DNA of 38,973 nt from Acidobacteriaceae bacterium (GCA_003165795.1 PMWW01000132.1:14392-53364), one strand, 5' to 3'. Positions 15,600 through 23,764 are shown, counted from the first letter of the stretch. Notes: generated by a model not told the origin, from the sequence alone. Program-made: numbers and translations.

Positions 15600-16034
15600 A
15601 TGAATTCAGGGGCCATTGCCGAAATCCTGGGCGGCAAGAAAGTACTAGGACGCTCCATTAAGAGCTTCGCCGAACTTGCGGATCTGATTCGTAAAGGATT
15701 GCCCGTCGGCTCTCTCATCGTGCTGGGAGAAAAGCTCGATCTGAAGAACGCTGCTCTCTCGGAGAAACTCGGTATTCCACAGCGTACCTTGACTCGCCGG
15801 TTGAGCCAGCACTCCCGACTTACCGCCGCCGAATCGGACCGGACAGTTCGCTTAGCACGAGTGTATGCTACGGCGACCGAGATGATCGGCAATGCCGACA
15901 AGGCTGCCCAGTGGCTCCGTACCCCCAACCGCGCGCTGGGGGGCGAGATTCCCATCGACCAGTTAGACACCGACTTGGGTGCGAAAGAAATCGAAAATAT
16001 CCTGGGACGCATTGCCTACGGCGTCTATAGCTGA
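15600..16034 (+). CDS. MbcA/ParS/Xre-type antitoxin (DUF2384)
   Basis: The 144-residue protein fits the Xre-MbcA-ParS antitoxin family. An N-terminal helix-turn-helix-like region includes KLGIPQRTLTRRLSQ (about 58-72). The C-terminal toxin-binding domain includes AESDRTVRLARVYATATEMIGN and a GG-x-x-P-I-D-turn region (WLRTPNRALGGEIPIDQL). It should neutralise the adjacent RES toxin and repress the operon. I chose the ATG at 15600 because AAGAGG lies about 6 bases upstream. Its TGA overlaps the toxin ATG by one base (TGATG), showing an operon. It follows the Fno gene by 78 bp on the same strand. Confidence 0.9.
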   Translation: MNSGAIAEILGGKKVLGRSIKSFAELADLIRKGLPVGSLIVLGEKLDLKNAALSEKLGIPQRTLTRRLSQHSRLTAAESDRTVRLARVYATATEMIGNADKAAQWLRTPNRALGGEIPIDQLDTDLGAKEIENILGRIAYGVYS

Positions 16035-16501
16035 TGCGTCTTTGGAGGATTTGCCGCCAGCTCCATGCCTCCGACGCCTTCTCCGGCGAGGGCGCTCGTC
16101 TCTACGGCGGCCGCTGGAATACCCCGAGGGTAAGCATGGTATATACCTCGTCGTCCCTCGCCCTCGCGGCCGTGGAAACCTTCGTTCACCTGGAACCGAA
16201 TCTGCAGCCCGACGATCTGGTCTCGATTGAGTGCGAACTTCCCGACGATGTAGCTAGCGAACGCCTCGACATAAAGCCGCTTCCCCGCAATTGGCATGGC
16301 CTGCGGAACGAATCGCTGAGAGTGTTGGGCGACAGTTGGATTCGCCGAGGCCGGACCGTCGCTTTGCATGTACTGTCGGCAGCGGTGCGCGGAGAGTGGA
16401 ATGTGTTACTCAACCCGGCACATACCAACTATCGTGGGATCACGATTCGCAAGCCGGAGCGCTTCGAGTTTGACCTGCGGATGTTTCGCAATCGGAGCTA
16501 A
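16034..16501 (+). CDS. RES-domain toxin (NAD+-degrading type)
   Basis: The 155-residue protein is a RES-domain toxin of type II systems. Known members (MbcT, ParT, Res) destroy NAD+ or ADP-ribosylate targets. Visible family elements are RLWRICRQLHASDAFSGEGARLYGGRWN, with the conserved Arg in GGRW, followed by VYTSSSLALAAVETFVH with the conserved Glu. A C-terminal NVLLNPAHTNYRG has the Asn-Pro turn of the family. The start overlaps the antitoxin stop by one base. Length is typical and no frameshift is visible, so the toxin looks intact. A repeat fragment starts right after its stop. Confidence 0.92.
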   Translation: MRLWRICRQLHASDAFSGEGARLYGGRWNTPRVSMVYTSSSLALAAVETFVHLEPNLQPDDLVSIECELPDDVASERLDIKPLPRNWHGLRNESLRVLGDSWIRRGRTVALHVLSAAVRGEWNVLLNPAHTNYRGITIRKPERFEFDLRMFRNRS

Positions 16502-16531
16502 GAAGTCCTTATTGCTTCACTCGGGATGACA
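16502..16531. repeat. Class B repeat fragment after the RES toxin
   Basis: GAAGTCCTT followed by CACTCGGGATGACA matches the right-hand portion of class B elements (compare GAAGTCCTTCGAC and CGCTCAGGATGACA at 25390-25436). It fills the 62-bp gap between the convergent RES toxin and permease genes and has no T tract. Confidence 0.45.
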
Positions 16532-16563
16532 AAAGCAGAAGCGAACAGCGAACCGCAGGCTCT

Positions 16564-17730
16564 CTAAGCTTCCCTCAGCGCCCTTGTAATTGGCATGCGC
16601 GCGGCGCGGAAGGCGGGCAGCAATCCTCCCACGAATCCCATAATCACGGCGAAGCCAAGCCCGATCATCAGCAAATCCGGCGTGACCTTAAAGGCAAACG
16701 CGAGTTCGCTGAAGGAGTTGGTTCCGGTCGCGGCGGTGAAGCCATTCATCGGCAGCGCGATCAGGCAGCCGACCACGCCACCCACAAGGGCCAGCAACAC
16801 CGACTCCATCACAAACGAAATCAGGATGCTGAAGCGCGAGAAGCCCAGCGCGCGCAGGGTGCCGATCTCGCGGGTACGCTGCGAGACGATGGCGTACATC
16901 GTATTCATGGCGCCGAACACTGCGCCGATGCCCATCACGATCGCGACGAACGACGCCAGTATGATGAGCGCCGTGCCGATACTTCCGGCCAGGTTCTCGT
17001 AGTACTTGCGCTCCGAATCGGCCTGCACCTGCATTTGCGGATTGGCGCGCAGGTCTTTATCGAGCGACGCCAGCACCGAGGGATTCGTCAGCCGCACGGT
17101 CAGCGACTCGCACCCACCGTTGCGTCCGATGGCCGGCGCCATGGCATCATAATCGCCCCAGATCTCGCTCTCGAACGAGCTGTCGTCGGCGGCGAACAGT
17201 CCCACCACTTTCCAATTCTTGCGCTGGATGCTAATGGTCGAGCCGATGTCCACGCCGCTCACCCGGTCGGCAATCTTTTTGCCTACGATGACTTCGTACA
17301 ATCCCGGCGTGAAACTTCTGCCTTCGACCACCTTGATGTTATTGCGGACATTGAAGGCGATGGACGTCACTCCGCGGAAGGTGACGTTCAGCGGGATGTT
17401 GGTACCTTTCTTGGGCCGGGCAGTAATGACGACCACTTCGCAGGAAGCCAGCGGCTTGCCATCGGCGCCGCGCGCCACCCGCGGATCGACGGCGATGAGG
17501 TTCGCATTGCCGATATCGATCCACGACGACAACTCCGACATCGAGCCCCGTTGAGTCACGATGGCATTGTTGTCGGAGCCGGTGGAGCTTAAGGCGATGT
17601 TGAATCCGCGAGCCATGGACAGAATGGTCACGAAGGCCGCGACCACCAGCGCGATGCCGAAGATGGCCAGCAGGGTGACTTTCCAGCGGGAGCGCAGGTT
17701 GCGAACGTTATATGAGATCGGCAATGCCAT
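16564..17730 (-). CDS. MacB/FtsX-type ABC transporter permease 1
   Basis: The 388-residue protein has the FtsX-like permease layout. An N-terminal membrane span (about 16-40) and a periplasmic MacB-type domain are followed by three C-terminal spans. They are near residues 245-275, 300-325 and 345-375. The conserved cytoplasmic stretch VSQRTREIGTLRALGFSRFSI precedes the second C-terminal span. It would pair with the ATPase at 19640-20338 and the adaptor at 20670-21881 to form a tripartite macrolide, lipoprotein or peptide exporter. Substrate is unknown. The start ATG at 17730 begins MALPISYNVRNLRSRWK, typical of the family. It is separated from permease 2 by 409 bp. Confidence 0.92.
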   Translation of the reverse strand: MALPISYNVRNLRSRWKVTLLAIFGIALVVAAFVTILSMARGFNIALSSTGSDNNAIVTQRGSMSELSSWIDIGNANLIAVDPRVARGADGKPLASCEVVVITARPKKGTNIPLNVTFRGVTSIAFNVRNNIKVVEGRSFTPGLYEVIVGKKIADRVSGVDIGSTISIQRKNWKVVGLFAADDSSFESEIWGDYDAMAPAIGRNGGCESLTVRLTNPSVLASLDKDLRANPQMQVQADSERKYYENLAGSIGTALIILASFVAIVMGIGAVFGAMNTMYAIVSQRTREIGTLRALGFSRFSILISFVMESVLLALVGGVVGCLIALPMNGFTAATGTNSFSELAFAFKVTPDLLMIGLGFAVIMGFVGGLLPAFRAARMPITRALREA

Positions 17731-17747
17731 GTTTTAGAACCTACAAT

Positions 17748-17775
17748 TAGCAATCAGCGTTTAGCACTTACGTAC
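17748..17775. repeat. Heptanucleotide repeat array upstream of permease 1
   Basis: Units TAGCAAT, CAGCGTT, TAGCACT, TACGTAC read in 7-base register just upstream of the permease 1 start. Orientation on the + strand is TTAGCAA-like, opposite to the array at 18063-18132, so the two form an inverted pair around the class A element between them. Confidence 0.45.
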
Positions 17776-17787
17776 ATTCCTTACGGG

Positions 17788-18030
17788 TTGTGTCAGGGCA
17801 CGCCTTCAGTCGTGCCGTACCGTGGTCAACAAACACCGGGCTTCAGCCCGTGCAAAATCCTGCGTGGCGCGATCAAGCCCTCTGTTCCTAAGTCGCTCTT
17901 ACCTTCGTGCAATAACTTCGCATTTCGATTCGACACCAGAATGCGTCTGCGACGATCATGTTTGTGCAGGGGCTAAAGCCCTCAGCTTTATTGTGTCTGT
18001 CGGCACGACTAAAGTCGTGCCCTGACACAA
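17788..18030. repeat. Class A inverted-repeat element, copy 2
   Basis: The left end (17788-17817, TTGTGTCAGGGCACGCC...) is an inverted match to the right end (18001-18030, ending GCCCTGACACAA) with few differences. At 243 bp it is longer than the copy at 13154-13301, because the middle carries extra sequence. Inner palindromes GGGCTTCAGCCC and GGGGCTAAAGCCCTC are shared with the other copies. It occupies the gap between permease 2 and permease 1. Confidence 0.75.
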
Positions 18031-18062
18031 AAACGAGGTACAAGACATTCCCGACTCAAGGC

Positions 18063-18132
18063 GTTTTGCCAACAGCCAAGTGCCGATGGCGAAATGCCAA
18101 GAGCTAAGAGCTAAGAGCTAAGAGCTAATTGC
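18063..18132. repeat. Long heptanucleotide repeat array at the 3' end of permease 2
   Basis: Ten consecutive 7-base units, all ending in GC, can be read: GTTTTGC, CAACAGC, CAAGTGC, CGATGGC, GAAATGC, CAAGAGC, TAAGAGC three times, TAATTGC. The perfect core is four tandem GAGCTAA units at 18101-18128. The array ends 8 bases before the permease 2 coding end at 18140. It is the clearest member of this repeat family in the window. Confidence 0.7.
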
Positions 18133-18139
18133 TTCTTCC

Positions 18140-19315
18140 TCACACCTGCCTCAATACTTCCGTAATCCTGGCGCGATAGGCCAGCAGGGCCGGGACGAAG
18201 CCTGCCAGCAGGCCCAGTAGCAAAGCCGTACCCAATCCATAGGTAACGATCTTGGGCGACAGTCCCAGGCCCGGGAACTGCCGCACGACATCGCCGATAA
18301 ATGGAACGCCGGGCAACGCCATAATTGCGCCACCGGCGAAGAGCAGGCCCAGCGCGCCGCCCATCAGCCCCAGCAGCAGCGCTTCTATCAGAATCAGCGA
18401 CATGACCAGGCCGCTGGAAAATCCCAGCGTCTTCAGCACGCCGATTTCCTGCTGCCGCTCGCGGACCGCGATGGACATGGTGTTGGCCGTCACCAGCAAA
18501 ATGGTGAACGCCACCGCTAGGCCGATGCCGTTCAGCAGCAGCGCCAAGTTTCCCGCCATGGCGATAAAGCTGGCGCGGAACGCCTGTTCGGTCTCGGTCT
18601 TAGTCTGGGTATCGCTGTTCTCGAACTCGGCGTCGATGGCCTTGCTGATGCGGCCGGCGTTCTTGGGATCGTCGATCAATAACGTTACGGTGCCGATGCC
18701 GGCCTTCTGCCCGGTGGCTTCGTAGAGATACTTGTAGTTGAAGTACATCGAGTTGAGGTCGGTGGGGGGACTCTTCGCCGGGTCGGAATCGAAGATGCCA
18801 TCCACCACGAAATCGAATGGCTTGCCCACGCGGTACGGCGGAATGAAGCTTTCCAACTCGAAATGGTCGCCGATCTTCCAGCCCCATTTTTCCGCTAACT
18901 GGCGGCCGATGATGCAGCCTCGCCCATCGTGGAACCAGGCCTGCTTCTGGTCTTCCGGCAGCATGATCTCGGGATAGATTTCCAGGAACGGTTCGGGCTC
19001 GACCGCCATGTTGGCAAAAAAGTTTTTGGGATCGCGATACACGCCGCCAAACCAGTTGATGATGGTGGTTTTCTTCACCCCGGGAATGGCGTCGATCTTG
19101 GCTTTATAGGAATTGGGCAGGTTGAAGACCAGGCTCACGTAATCGCGGGTGACCAGCCGCGAGGCGTTGCCCGTCGACAAGCCATAGTTCACCGCGTCTA
19201 CCACGGTTTGCAGGGTGCAGATGAGGAAGATGCACACCGCCATTGCCAGCACGGTGCTGAGCGTGCGAATCCAGTTCTTGCGCAGATGTTTGAGAACGAG
19301 AGGGGCAAATTTCAT
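18140..19315 (-). CDS. MacB/FtsX-type ABC transporter permease 2
   Basis: This 391-residue protein is a second FtsX-like permease. The N-terminus MKFAPLVLKHLRKNWIRTLSTVLAMAV holds the first membrane span. A large extracytoplasmic domain (about 45-255) follows, then three C-terminal spans with the conserved SIAVRERQQEIGVLKTLGFSSG between the first two. Length and layout equal the permease at 16564-17730, but the two proteins are clearly diverged, so a heterodimeric transporter is plausible. Its start abuts one heptanucleotide array (19318-19352) and its end another (18063-18132). It shares direction with the ATPase and adaptor genes upstream. Confidence 0.92.
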   Translation of the reverse strand: MKFAPLVLKHLRKNWIRTLSTVLAMAVCIFLICTLQTVVDAVNYGLSTGNASRLVTRDYVSLVFNLPNSYKAKIDAIPGVKKTTIINWFGGVYRDPKNFFANMAVEPEPFLEIYPEIMLPEDQKQAWFHDGRGCIIGRQLAEKWGWKIGDHFELESFIPPYRVGKPFDFVVDGIFDSDPAKSPPTDLNSMYFNYKYLYEATGQKAGIGTVTLLIDDPKNAGRISKAIDAEFENSDTQTKTETEQAFRASFIAMAGNLALLLNGIGLAVAFTILLVTANTMSIAVRERQQEIGVLKTLGFSSGLVMSLILIEALLLGLMGGALGLLFAGGAIMALPGVPFIGDVVRQFPGLGLSPKIVTYGLGTALLLGLLAGFVPALLAYRARITEVLRQV

Positions 19316-19317
19316 AG

Positions 19318-19352
19318 TTAGCTGTTAGCAATTAGCATTTGGCAGTTAGCCA
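19318..19352. repeat. Heptanucleotide repeat array upstream of permease 2
   Basis: Five 7-base units in register: TTAGCTG, TTAGCAA, TTAGCAT, TTGGCAG, TTAGCCA. The array begins 2 bases from the permease 2 start codon, in the place where its ribosome site should be. It is inverted relative to the array at 19603-19637. Confidence 0.65.
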
Positions 19353-19416
19353 AAGCTGTCGCGTGAATCCTTTCCCTGTCTTGACTCCTGCGCGGTTTGC
19401 GTGTTCCGATACGCAC

Positions 19417-19575
19417 ATGGCCTACTGCCCATTTTGCAAGACCGAATATCCAGAGCTAAAAGAGCCTGCTCCATGCCCAAATCCAAGCTGTCAAGGCCAC
19501 CGTCTCATAACGAAAACTAAACGCAAGCGAGCGCCACTTAAAGGCGGAAACCGCAAGCCCTCCGGCAAGCTCTAG
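19417..19575 (+). CDS. Small putative zinc-ribbon protein
   Basis: A 52-residue frame starts MAYCPFCKTEYPELKEPAPC, with a CPFC knuckle at residues 4-7 and a second Cys group (C20 and C25 in CPNPSC), followed by a very basic tail (KTKRKRAPLKGGNRKPSGKL). This layout fits a small zinc ribbon that could bind RNA, DNA or a protein. It runs against the direction of the surrounding ABC genes and lies between the inverted heptanucleotide arrays at 19318-19352 and 19603-19637. No strong ribosome site is visible. It may be real or chance; the paired Cys motifs are the main support. Confidence 0.45.
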   Translation: MAYCPFCKTEYPELKEPAPCPNPSCQGHRLITKTKRKRAPLKGGNRKPSGKL

Positions 19576-19602
19576 CGATTTGTTCGCGGCCGCGCTTTTG
19601 AC

Positions 19603-19637
19603 TTAGCTAATTGCTAATTGCCAAATGCCAAGTGCCT
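19603..19637. repeat. Heptanucleotide repeat array at the 3' end of the ATPase gene
   Basis: Five 7-base units in register: TTAGCTA, ATTGCTA, ATTGCCA, AATGCCA, AGTGCCT. The array ends 2 bases before the ATPase coding end at 19640. Read in reverse complement it resembles 19318-19352, so the two flank the zinc-ribbon frame as an inverted pair. Confidence 0.65.
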
Positions 19638-19639
19638 GC

Positions 19640-20338
19640 CTAATTGCTCAGCACTCCCTTGTCCAGATGGTGCTGGATACGGGCGCGGGCGGCGGCGCGC
19701 GGATCGTGGGTGACCATGATGATGGTCTTACCGAACTCTTTGTTGAAGGTCTCCATCAGGGTCAGGATTTCCTCGGCGCTCTGATGATCAAGGTCGCCCG
19801 TAGGCTCGTCGGCCACCAGCACCGTCGGATCGGTGACGACGGCGCGAGCGATGGCGACACGCTGCTCCTGTCCGCCGGAGAGCTGGCGCGGATAATGCTT
19901 GGAGCGATCCGACAATCCCACGATGCGCAGCGCGGTCATGGCGCGCTCGCGGCGCTCGCGCTTGGAAAGCGGCGAGAGCAGCAGCGGTAGCTCGACGTTC
20001 TCCACCGCATTGAGCACGGGAATCAGGTTGTAGAACTGGAAGATGAATCCGATGTTCCGGCTGCGCCACTTGGCCAGTTCGCCTTCCGACAGCGGTCCGA
20101 GGTCGGTGCCGGCTACCGTGACTCGCCCTGAAGTAACGCGATCGATGCCGGCAATCAGGTTGAGCAAAGTTGTCTTGCCCGAGCCCGACGGCCCCATCAG
20201 GGCCACAAACTCGCCTTGTGGCACGTCGAGGTTGATGCCGTCGAGCACCTTGATCTGCAGACTGTCGCGCTGATAGACCTTGCGAACGTTTTGCACGCTG
20301 ACGGCGGCGGTCTTCGACGCCACTTCGGTTGTACTCAT
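19640..20338 (-). CDS. MacB/LolD-type ABC transporter ATP-binding protein
   Basis: This 232-residue ATPase powers the FtsX-type permeases nearby. It shows Walker [10 protein letters not shown] (about residues 49-57) and the Q-loop in [13 protein letters not shown]. The signature [14 protein letters not shown], Walker [13 protein letters not shown] and the switch His in MVTHD are also present, all intact. Length is standard for the MacB/LolD class. I chose the ATG at 20338, with GGAGAG about 6 bases upstream; an upstream in-frame start at 20425 would add 29 unlikely residues. Between its start and the adaptor gene lie 331 bp containing a one-ended class A repeat, so operon continuity is uncertain. 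Confidence 0.95.
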   Translation of the reverse strand: MSTTEVASKTAAVSVQNVRKVYQRDSLQIKVLDGINLDVPQGEFVALMGPSGSGKTTLLNLIAGIDRVTSGRVTVAGTDLGPLSEGELAKWRSRNIGFIFQFYNLIPVLNAVENVELPLLLSPLSKRERRERAMTALRIVGLSDRSKHYPRQLSGGQEQRVAIARAVVTDPTVLVADEPTGDLDHQSAEEILTLMETFNKEFGKTIIMVTHDPRAAARARIQHHLDKGVLSN

Positions 20339-20452
20339 GATCTCTCCGTGGTTTCGCTCTGTCCGAAAATGTTCGTTAGGGAACGACCCTTGGTCGCGCC
20401 CTTGGGATTCGCATCTTCGTTCCAAAGAACGCTTACACCCGAATCCTGCCGT

Positions 20453-20522
20453 TTTGTATCAGGGCACGGCTTCAGCCGTGCAGCAAGCGAAGCACCTTAA
20501 TGGGCTTTAGCCCCTGCTGTCT
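20453..20522. repeat. Class A repeat, one-ended fragment
   Basis: TTTGTATCAGGGCACGGCTTCAGCCGTGC, followed by GGGCTTTAGCCCC, matches the left end and an inner palindrome of the class A elements, but no inverted right end follows. It sits in the 331-bp gap between the ATPase gene and the adaptor gene. The rest of that gap shows no other recognisable signal. Confidence 0.6.
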
Positions 20523-20669
20523 TTCGTTCTGCCAAGTTCGCGAAGCAATAGGGAAACGCCTCGGGCGAATCTGCTAGCCCCGCTCTTGTCGGGTTCTGAG
20601 CAATGTATTTCCGATGTTGCAAAAAGCTCTCCCGATTCGTCGACCCGCACTTCCGAAAATTTCTTATAC

Positions 20670-21881
20670 TTAGCTCTTCACCTTGACCGCATCCCCATCC
20701 TTCAACTTCTGCGGCGGACTGTTCACTAGCGTTTCCGAGCCCGCCAGCCCCTGTTTGACAATGATCTGCCCGTGCAAGTCGGCGCCCGTGATGACCGGCA
20801 GAGCGCGAGCCTTTTTTTCCGCGATCTCGAAGACCACGGATTTACCATCGCGAGTGACGACCGCTTCCTTGGGAACCGTCAAGATGCGTTGCGGCGCCAT
20901 GCCGGCGGTCTGCGTGTGCTTCTGCGGTTCGAGGAACGTCACATTGCAACTCATCTCCGGCCGCAGATACTTGTCCTTGTCGAGGATGGAGACTTTGACG
21001 GTGACGGTCGCTTTGGTGCGGTCCGCGGTGGGAATCACCTGGCGCAACACGCCTTTGTAGGTGTGGTTGGGAATCGCTTGCACCTGTACTTCCGCGGGCT
21101 GGTTCGGCTGTAACTGCCCCACGTTGGATTCATTCACATCGACTTCGGCTTCCAGCGAATTCATGTCGGCAATGGCGACAATCGCCCCCGAAGAAGTGGA
21201 GATGTTTACTCCCGGCGGAATAGGTGCGACGCTCTCGCCCACCTCGGTCATTTTCTTGACCACCACTCCGGCGAACGGCGCGCGAACTGTCGTGAAATCG
21301 AGATAGGCTTGCTGGACCTGCAGATTAGCCTGGTCCTGCACGATGGCGGCTTCTGCCAGGTTCACCTTAGCTTTCGTCGCGTCCATCGCGTCCTGAGAGA
21401 CGACCCGGCTGCGGAAGAGGTCCTGTTGCAGGCGCTCCTGGCGCTGGGCCTCGGCGAGATCGGCCTTGGCATATTCGATATCGGCTTTCGCCTTCACGAT
21501 GGCGGCTTCGGCGTCTTCATTGTCCAACGTAGCCAGAATGTCGCCGGCGTTGACGATGCTGCCTTCTTCCACTCGCAGCGAAGAAATGCGGCCCTGGATT
21601 TTCGACGAGACGACCGACTGCTTGCGTGCGACCAGATAGCCTGAGGCGGTAAGAATGGGCGTGCCCGCATTCGGGCCGCTGCTGCTTTGTATGGTCGGCT
21701 GCACGGTTTCCACTTCGGTCGCCCCAAAGGCCCCGAAGGCAGGGCGGGCCTTCACGAAGTACAAGCCGCCGGCCGCCGCAATTACGATCAGAAAGAGCCA
21801 CAGCAACCATCCCCATCGGCCCTTGCGCGGGGCTTCCCGATCAATGCGCAACGAGGCCAGGTCGTCTTTCAGTTCCCTCAT
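20670..21881 (-). CDS. RND/MacA-type periplasmic adaptor (HlyD family)
   Basis: The 403-residue membrane fusion protein links an inner-membrane exporter to an outer-membrane channel. The N-terminus is cytoplasmic and charged, with a membrane span at about residues 22-42. Next come a barrel/lipoyl half-motif (LVARKQSVVSSKIQGRISSLRVEEGSIVNAGDILATLDN) and a coiled-coil hairpin (about 115-185). The second lipoyl half (VRAPFAGVVVKKMTEVGESV) and a beta-barrel domain close the protein. I chose the ATG at 21881 since the upstream in-frame extension to 21995 lacks family character. An ATG at 21917 is also possible. It is the first gene of the exporter set and no TolC gene is adjacent; the czcC-type channel lies 4 kb away. 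Confidence 0.9.
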   Translation of the reverse strand: MRELKDDLASLRIDREAPRKGRWGWLLWLFLIVIAAAGGLYFVKARPAFGAFGATEVETVQPTIQSSSGPNAGTPILTASGYLVARKQSVVSSKIQGRISSLRVEEGSIVNAGDILATLDNEDAEAAIVKAKADIEYAKADLAEAQRQERLQQDLFRSRVVSQDAMDATKAKVNLAEAAIVQDQANLQVQQAYLDFTTVRAPFAGVVVKKMTEVGESVAPIPPGVNISTSSGAIVAIADMNSLEAEVDVNESNVGQLQPNQPAEVQVQAIPNHTYKGVLRQVIPTADRTKATVTVKVSILDKDKYLRPEMSCNVTFLEPQKHTQTAGMAPQRILTVPKEAVVTRDGKSVVFEIAEKKARALPVITGADLHGQIIVKQGLAGSETLVNSPPQKLKDGDAVKVKS

Positions 21882-22040
21882 GATAGCCACATCTTCCAAG
21901 ATGAGTATCTCTAGCATCGCATTCTTGCCGCAAGTTTGAAAGAGGGAAGCCGGAATTGCCGCTGATCGCGGCTGCCGCCCTTTGGCCCAAACCATGCTGG
22001 AATTCTGGGCCGAGCGGAAGAAGAACAGTAGTGTGGATTG

Positions 22041-23060
22041 TCAGCGCTGGGCGGTGACAATTGTCATGCTGGAGGGATCGCGATGGCGGACCAGCGAGGG
22101 TGGCGTGTGCCGGGCGAAGAACTCTTTGATGTCAGGCCAGAACTCGTTCAGGATGTCGGCCTGCGCCACCGATCCCAGTCCAGCCAGAGCGTTTTCGATG
22201 GTGCCGGGCACGGACTCGTTACGGTAGGGAATGTAGGCGTTGGAAACCGCGGCTTGCACAAACTGGGCGAGGATCTGGGAGGCGTTGAACACGTTGCGGC
22301 CGTCGTCGCTACGGCCAATGAGGACGCGGCTGGCAGCGTAGGCCAGGCGATCGGAGATGTCGTTCTCATGCGACCGGAAGAACCGCGGGTCCTGATGCAG
22401 CAGCGTGGGAAAGATGTAGCCGGAAAACAGCGTTGCGCTCTCCGCGCCGGCAACCGAGGCGCCCAGACGCTTGCCATAGCCGGCCATGCCTCCGCCGAAG
22501 CGGGGGTAAGCGCCTGTGGCCTCCGCGGTGAGCGAATCGATCACCGCTCCCACAGCGAAATCGGCGGAGTGGCTGCGGCGCAAGAACAGGTCCCACTTTT
22601 GCCGGCTGCTAAGCGGCACGTACGAAGGAGCGTCGGGCAGTGGCTGACCAGGGACGAAGTTGCGCGCCATCTTCACGAGATTTTCATGTCGGAAGGCACC
22701 CTTGAGGGCTGCGCTGCTGAATTGCAGGCGGTCAAAAGCGTAGTCGCTGGGCCGGTTCCACAGCCGGGACGGAAGCGCCTGCGTGCACACCGCTTCCTGA
22801 AGCTGCGGCGCTGCGGCTTGGCTGAGGGAAGAATCATTCGCCATTCCGAGGATGGGCGGGAGAGTCATGAATTCGGCAGAGGCGATGGGAGCCCTGATTT
22901 CCGGCGAAAAAGCTTCTGCGGCGGGAGAAGCAACCGCGTACGACGCTGATGGTGGAGTTGCGGGCCGGGACAGAACACCCGAGAGCAATACTTGTTGCCC
23001 GCAAAGCGAGGGGCCGCATAGCCCCAGCCACAAGCAACACGTTGCTCCGCGTTTCTTCAT
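22041..23060 (-). CDS. Exported protein of unknown function
   Basis: From the ATG at 23060 the protein is 339 residues, with a signal peptide (KKRGATCCLWLGLCG, then SLCGQQ). A Pro/Ala/Ser-rich stretch to about residue 90 follows. The rest is better ordered, with GGGMAGYGKRLGASVAGAESATLF and LLHQDPRFFRS, which I recall from a family of uncharacterised acidobacterial envelope proteins. The glycine-rich segments could lie in the membrane. No enzyme motif is visible. A longer start at 23093 would place 11 residues before the signal peptide. It is followed on the other strand by a lipoprotein gene, and the divergent gap is about 230 bp. Confidence 0.6.
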   Translation of the reverse strand: MKKRGATCCLWLGLCGPSLCGQQVLLSGVLSRPATPPSASYAVASPAAEAFSPEIRAPIASAEFMTLPPILGMANDSSLSQAAAPQLQEAVCTQALPSRLWNRPSDYAFDRLQFSSAALKGAFRHENLVKMARNFVPGQPLPDAPSYVPLSSRQKWDLFLRRSHSADFAVGAVIDSLTAEATGAYPRFGGGMAGYGKRLGASVAGAESATLFSGYIFPTLLHQDPRFFRSHENDISDRLAYAASRVLIGRSDDGRNVFNASQILAQFVQAAVSNAYIPYRNESVPGTIENALAGLGSVAQADILNEFWPDIKEFFARHTPPSLVRHRDPSSMTIVTAQR

Positions 23061-23287
23061 GCCGCACCCGCCCAATAAAGTCAGTGCGTGCATTATGTAC
23101 GAAGCCGGCCGCTTGGGAAAGAGCGTTTCTGCACACTGTGAAGATTATTTTTTGGCTCGTGACCGGGCGCGACGTAAGGCGGACCGCGCGGGCCATGCCG
23201 CCTTTCGTTGCCAACTTGCGCCCTGGAACCCTAACTCTCACCTTGGCCGGACTAGGCGAAGAAGGCCGCTCCAGATATTATGTCCAC

Positions 23288-23761
23288 ATGGCACAACGAC
23301 TAAGGTTTGCCCAAGCGGTTTTGCTAATACTACCTTTTACCCTGCTGGGCGGCTGCAAGCCTAAAACCAAGAACACACCCGTGGTGGTGCACGTCTTGCG
23401 CGATCTCAGGTCCGTTTATGGCGTTGAGCTGGACCGCAGACTGCTGGAGTTTCAAGGCAGCAACCCCCGCTTGAGCGACGGCCAACTGATTGTCATCCAG
23501 AGTGCGACCGGGGACTACAAAGACATGCTGCAGAAGCAAACCAGCAGCAGCGAGAACATCGACTTCATCATCCTGGACTCCCCGGATGACGCCAGCTCCA
23601 ACCCGGCGCTGCAGATTGCCATGACGCATGCAATAAACATCTGTGCCGGACTGAAGGCCTGCCCTGCCAACGTACCGTCCATCATTCCGCCGCAAATCAA
23701 AGGCAACCAGCAGGAGGCGGCCTTAGCGTTCCAGAACGCACTGCTTAAGACGCCGCAGTAG
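23288..23761 (+). CDS. Putative lipoprotein of unknown function
   Basis: From the ATG at 23288 the product is 157 residues. Its signal peptide ends in a lipobox LLGGC, so Cys24 would be lipidated and the protein anchored to a membrane. The mature part starts VVVHVLRDLRSVYGVELDRRLLEF and has IDFIILDSPDDASSNPAL. This vaguely resembles the first lobe of a periplasmic solute-binding protein, but it is far too short for a whole one. A pair of cysteines (ICAGLKAC) may form a disulfide. The frame runs open upstream to 22949, which I regard as chance. It converges on the DNA glycosylase gene with a gap of three bases. Confidence 0.6.
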   Translation: MAQRLRFAQAVLLILPFTLLGGCKPKTKNTPVVVHVLRDLRSVYGVELDRRLLEFQGSNPRLSDGQLIVIQSATGDYKDMLQKQTSSSENIDFIILDSPDDASSNPALQIAMTHAINICAGLKACPANVPSIIPPQIKGNQQEAALAFQNALLKTPQ

Positions 23762-23764
23762 AAT

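Noticed and set aside
15500-16034. Extended antitoxin start at 15552
   Set aside because: The 16 extra residues carry no domain character, while the ATG at 15600 has a good ribosome site.
18101-18128. CRISPR array or tandem gene-internal repeat
   Set aside because: Units are 7 bp, directly tandem and without spacers, which does not fit CRISPR.
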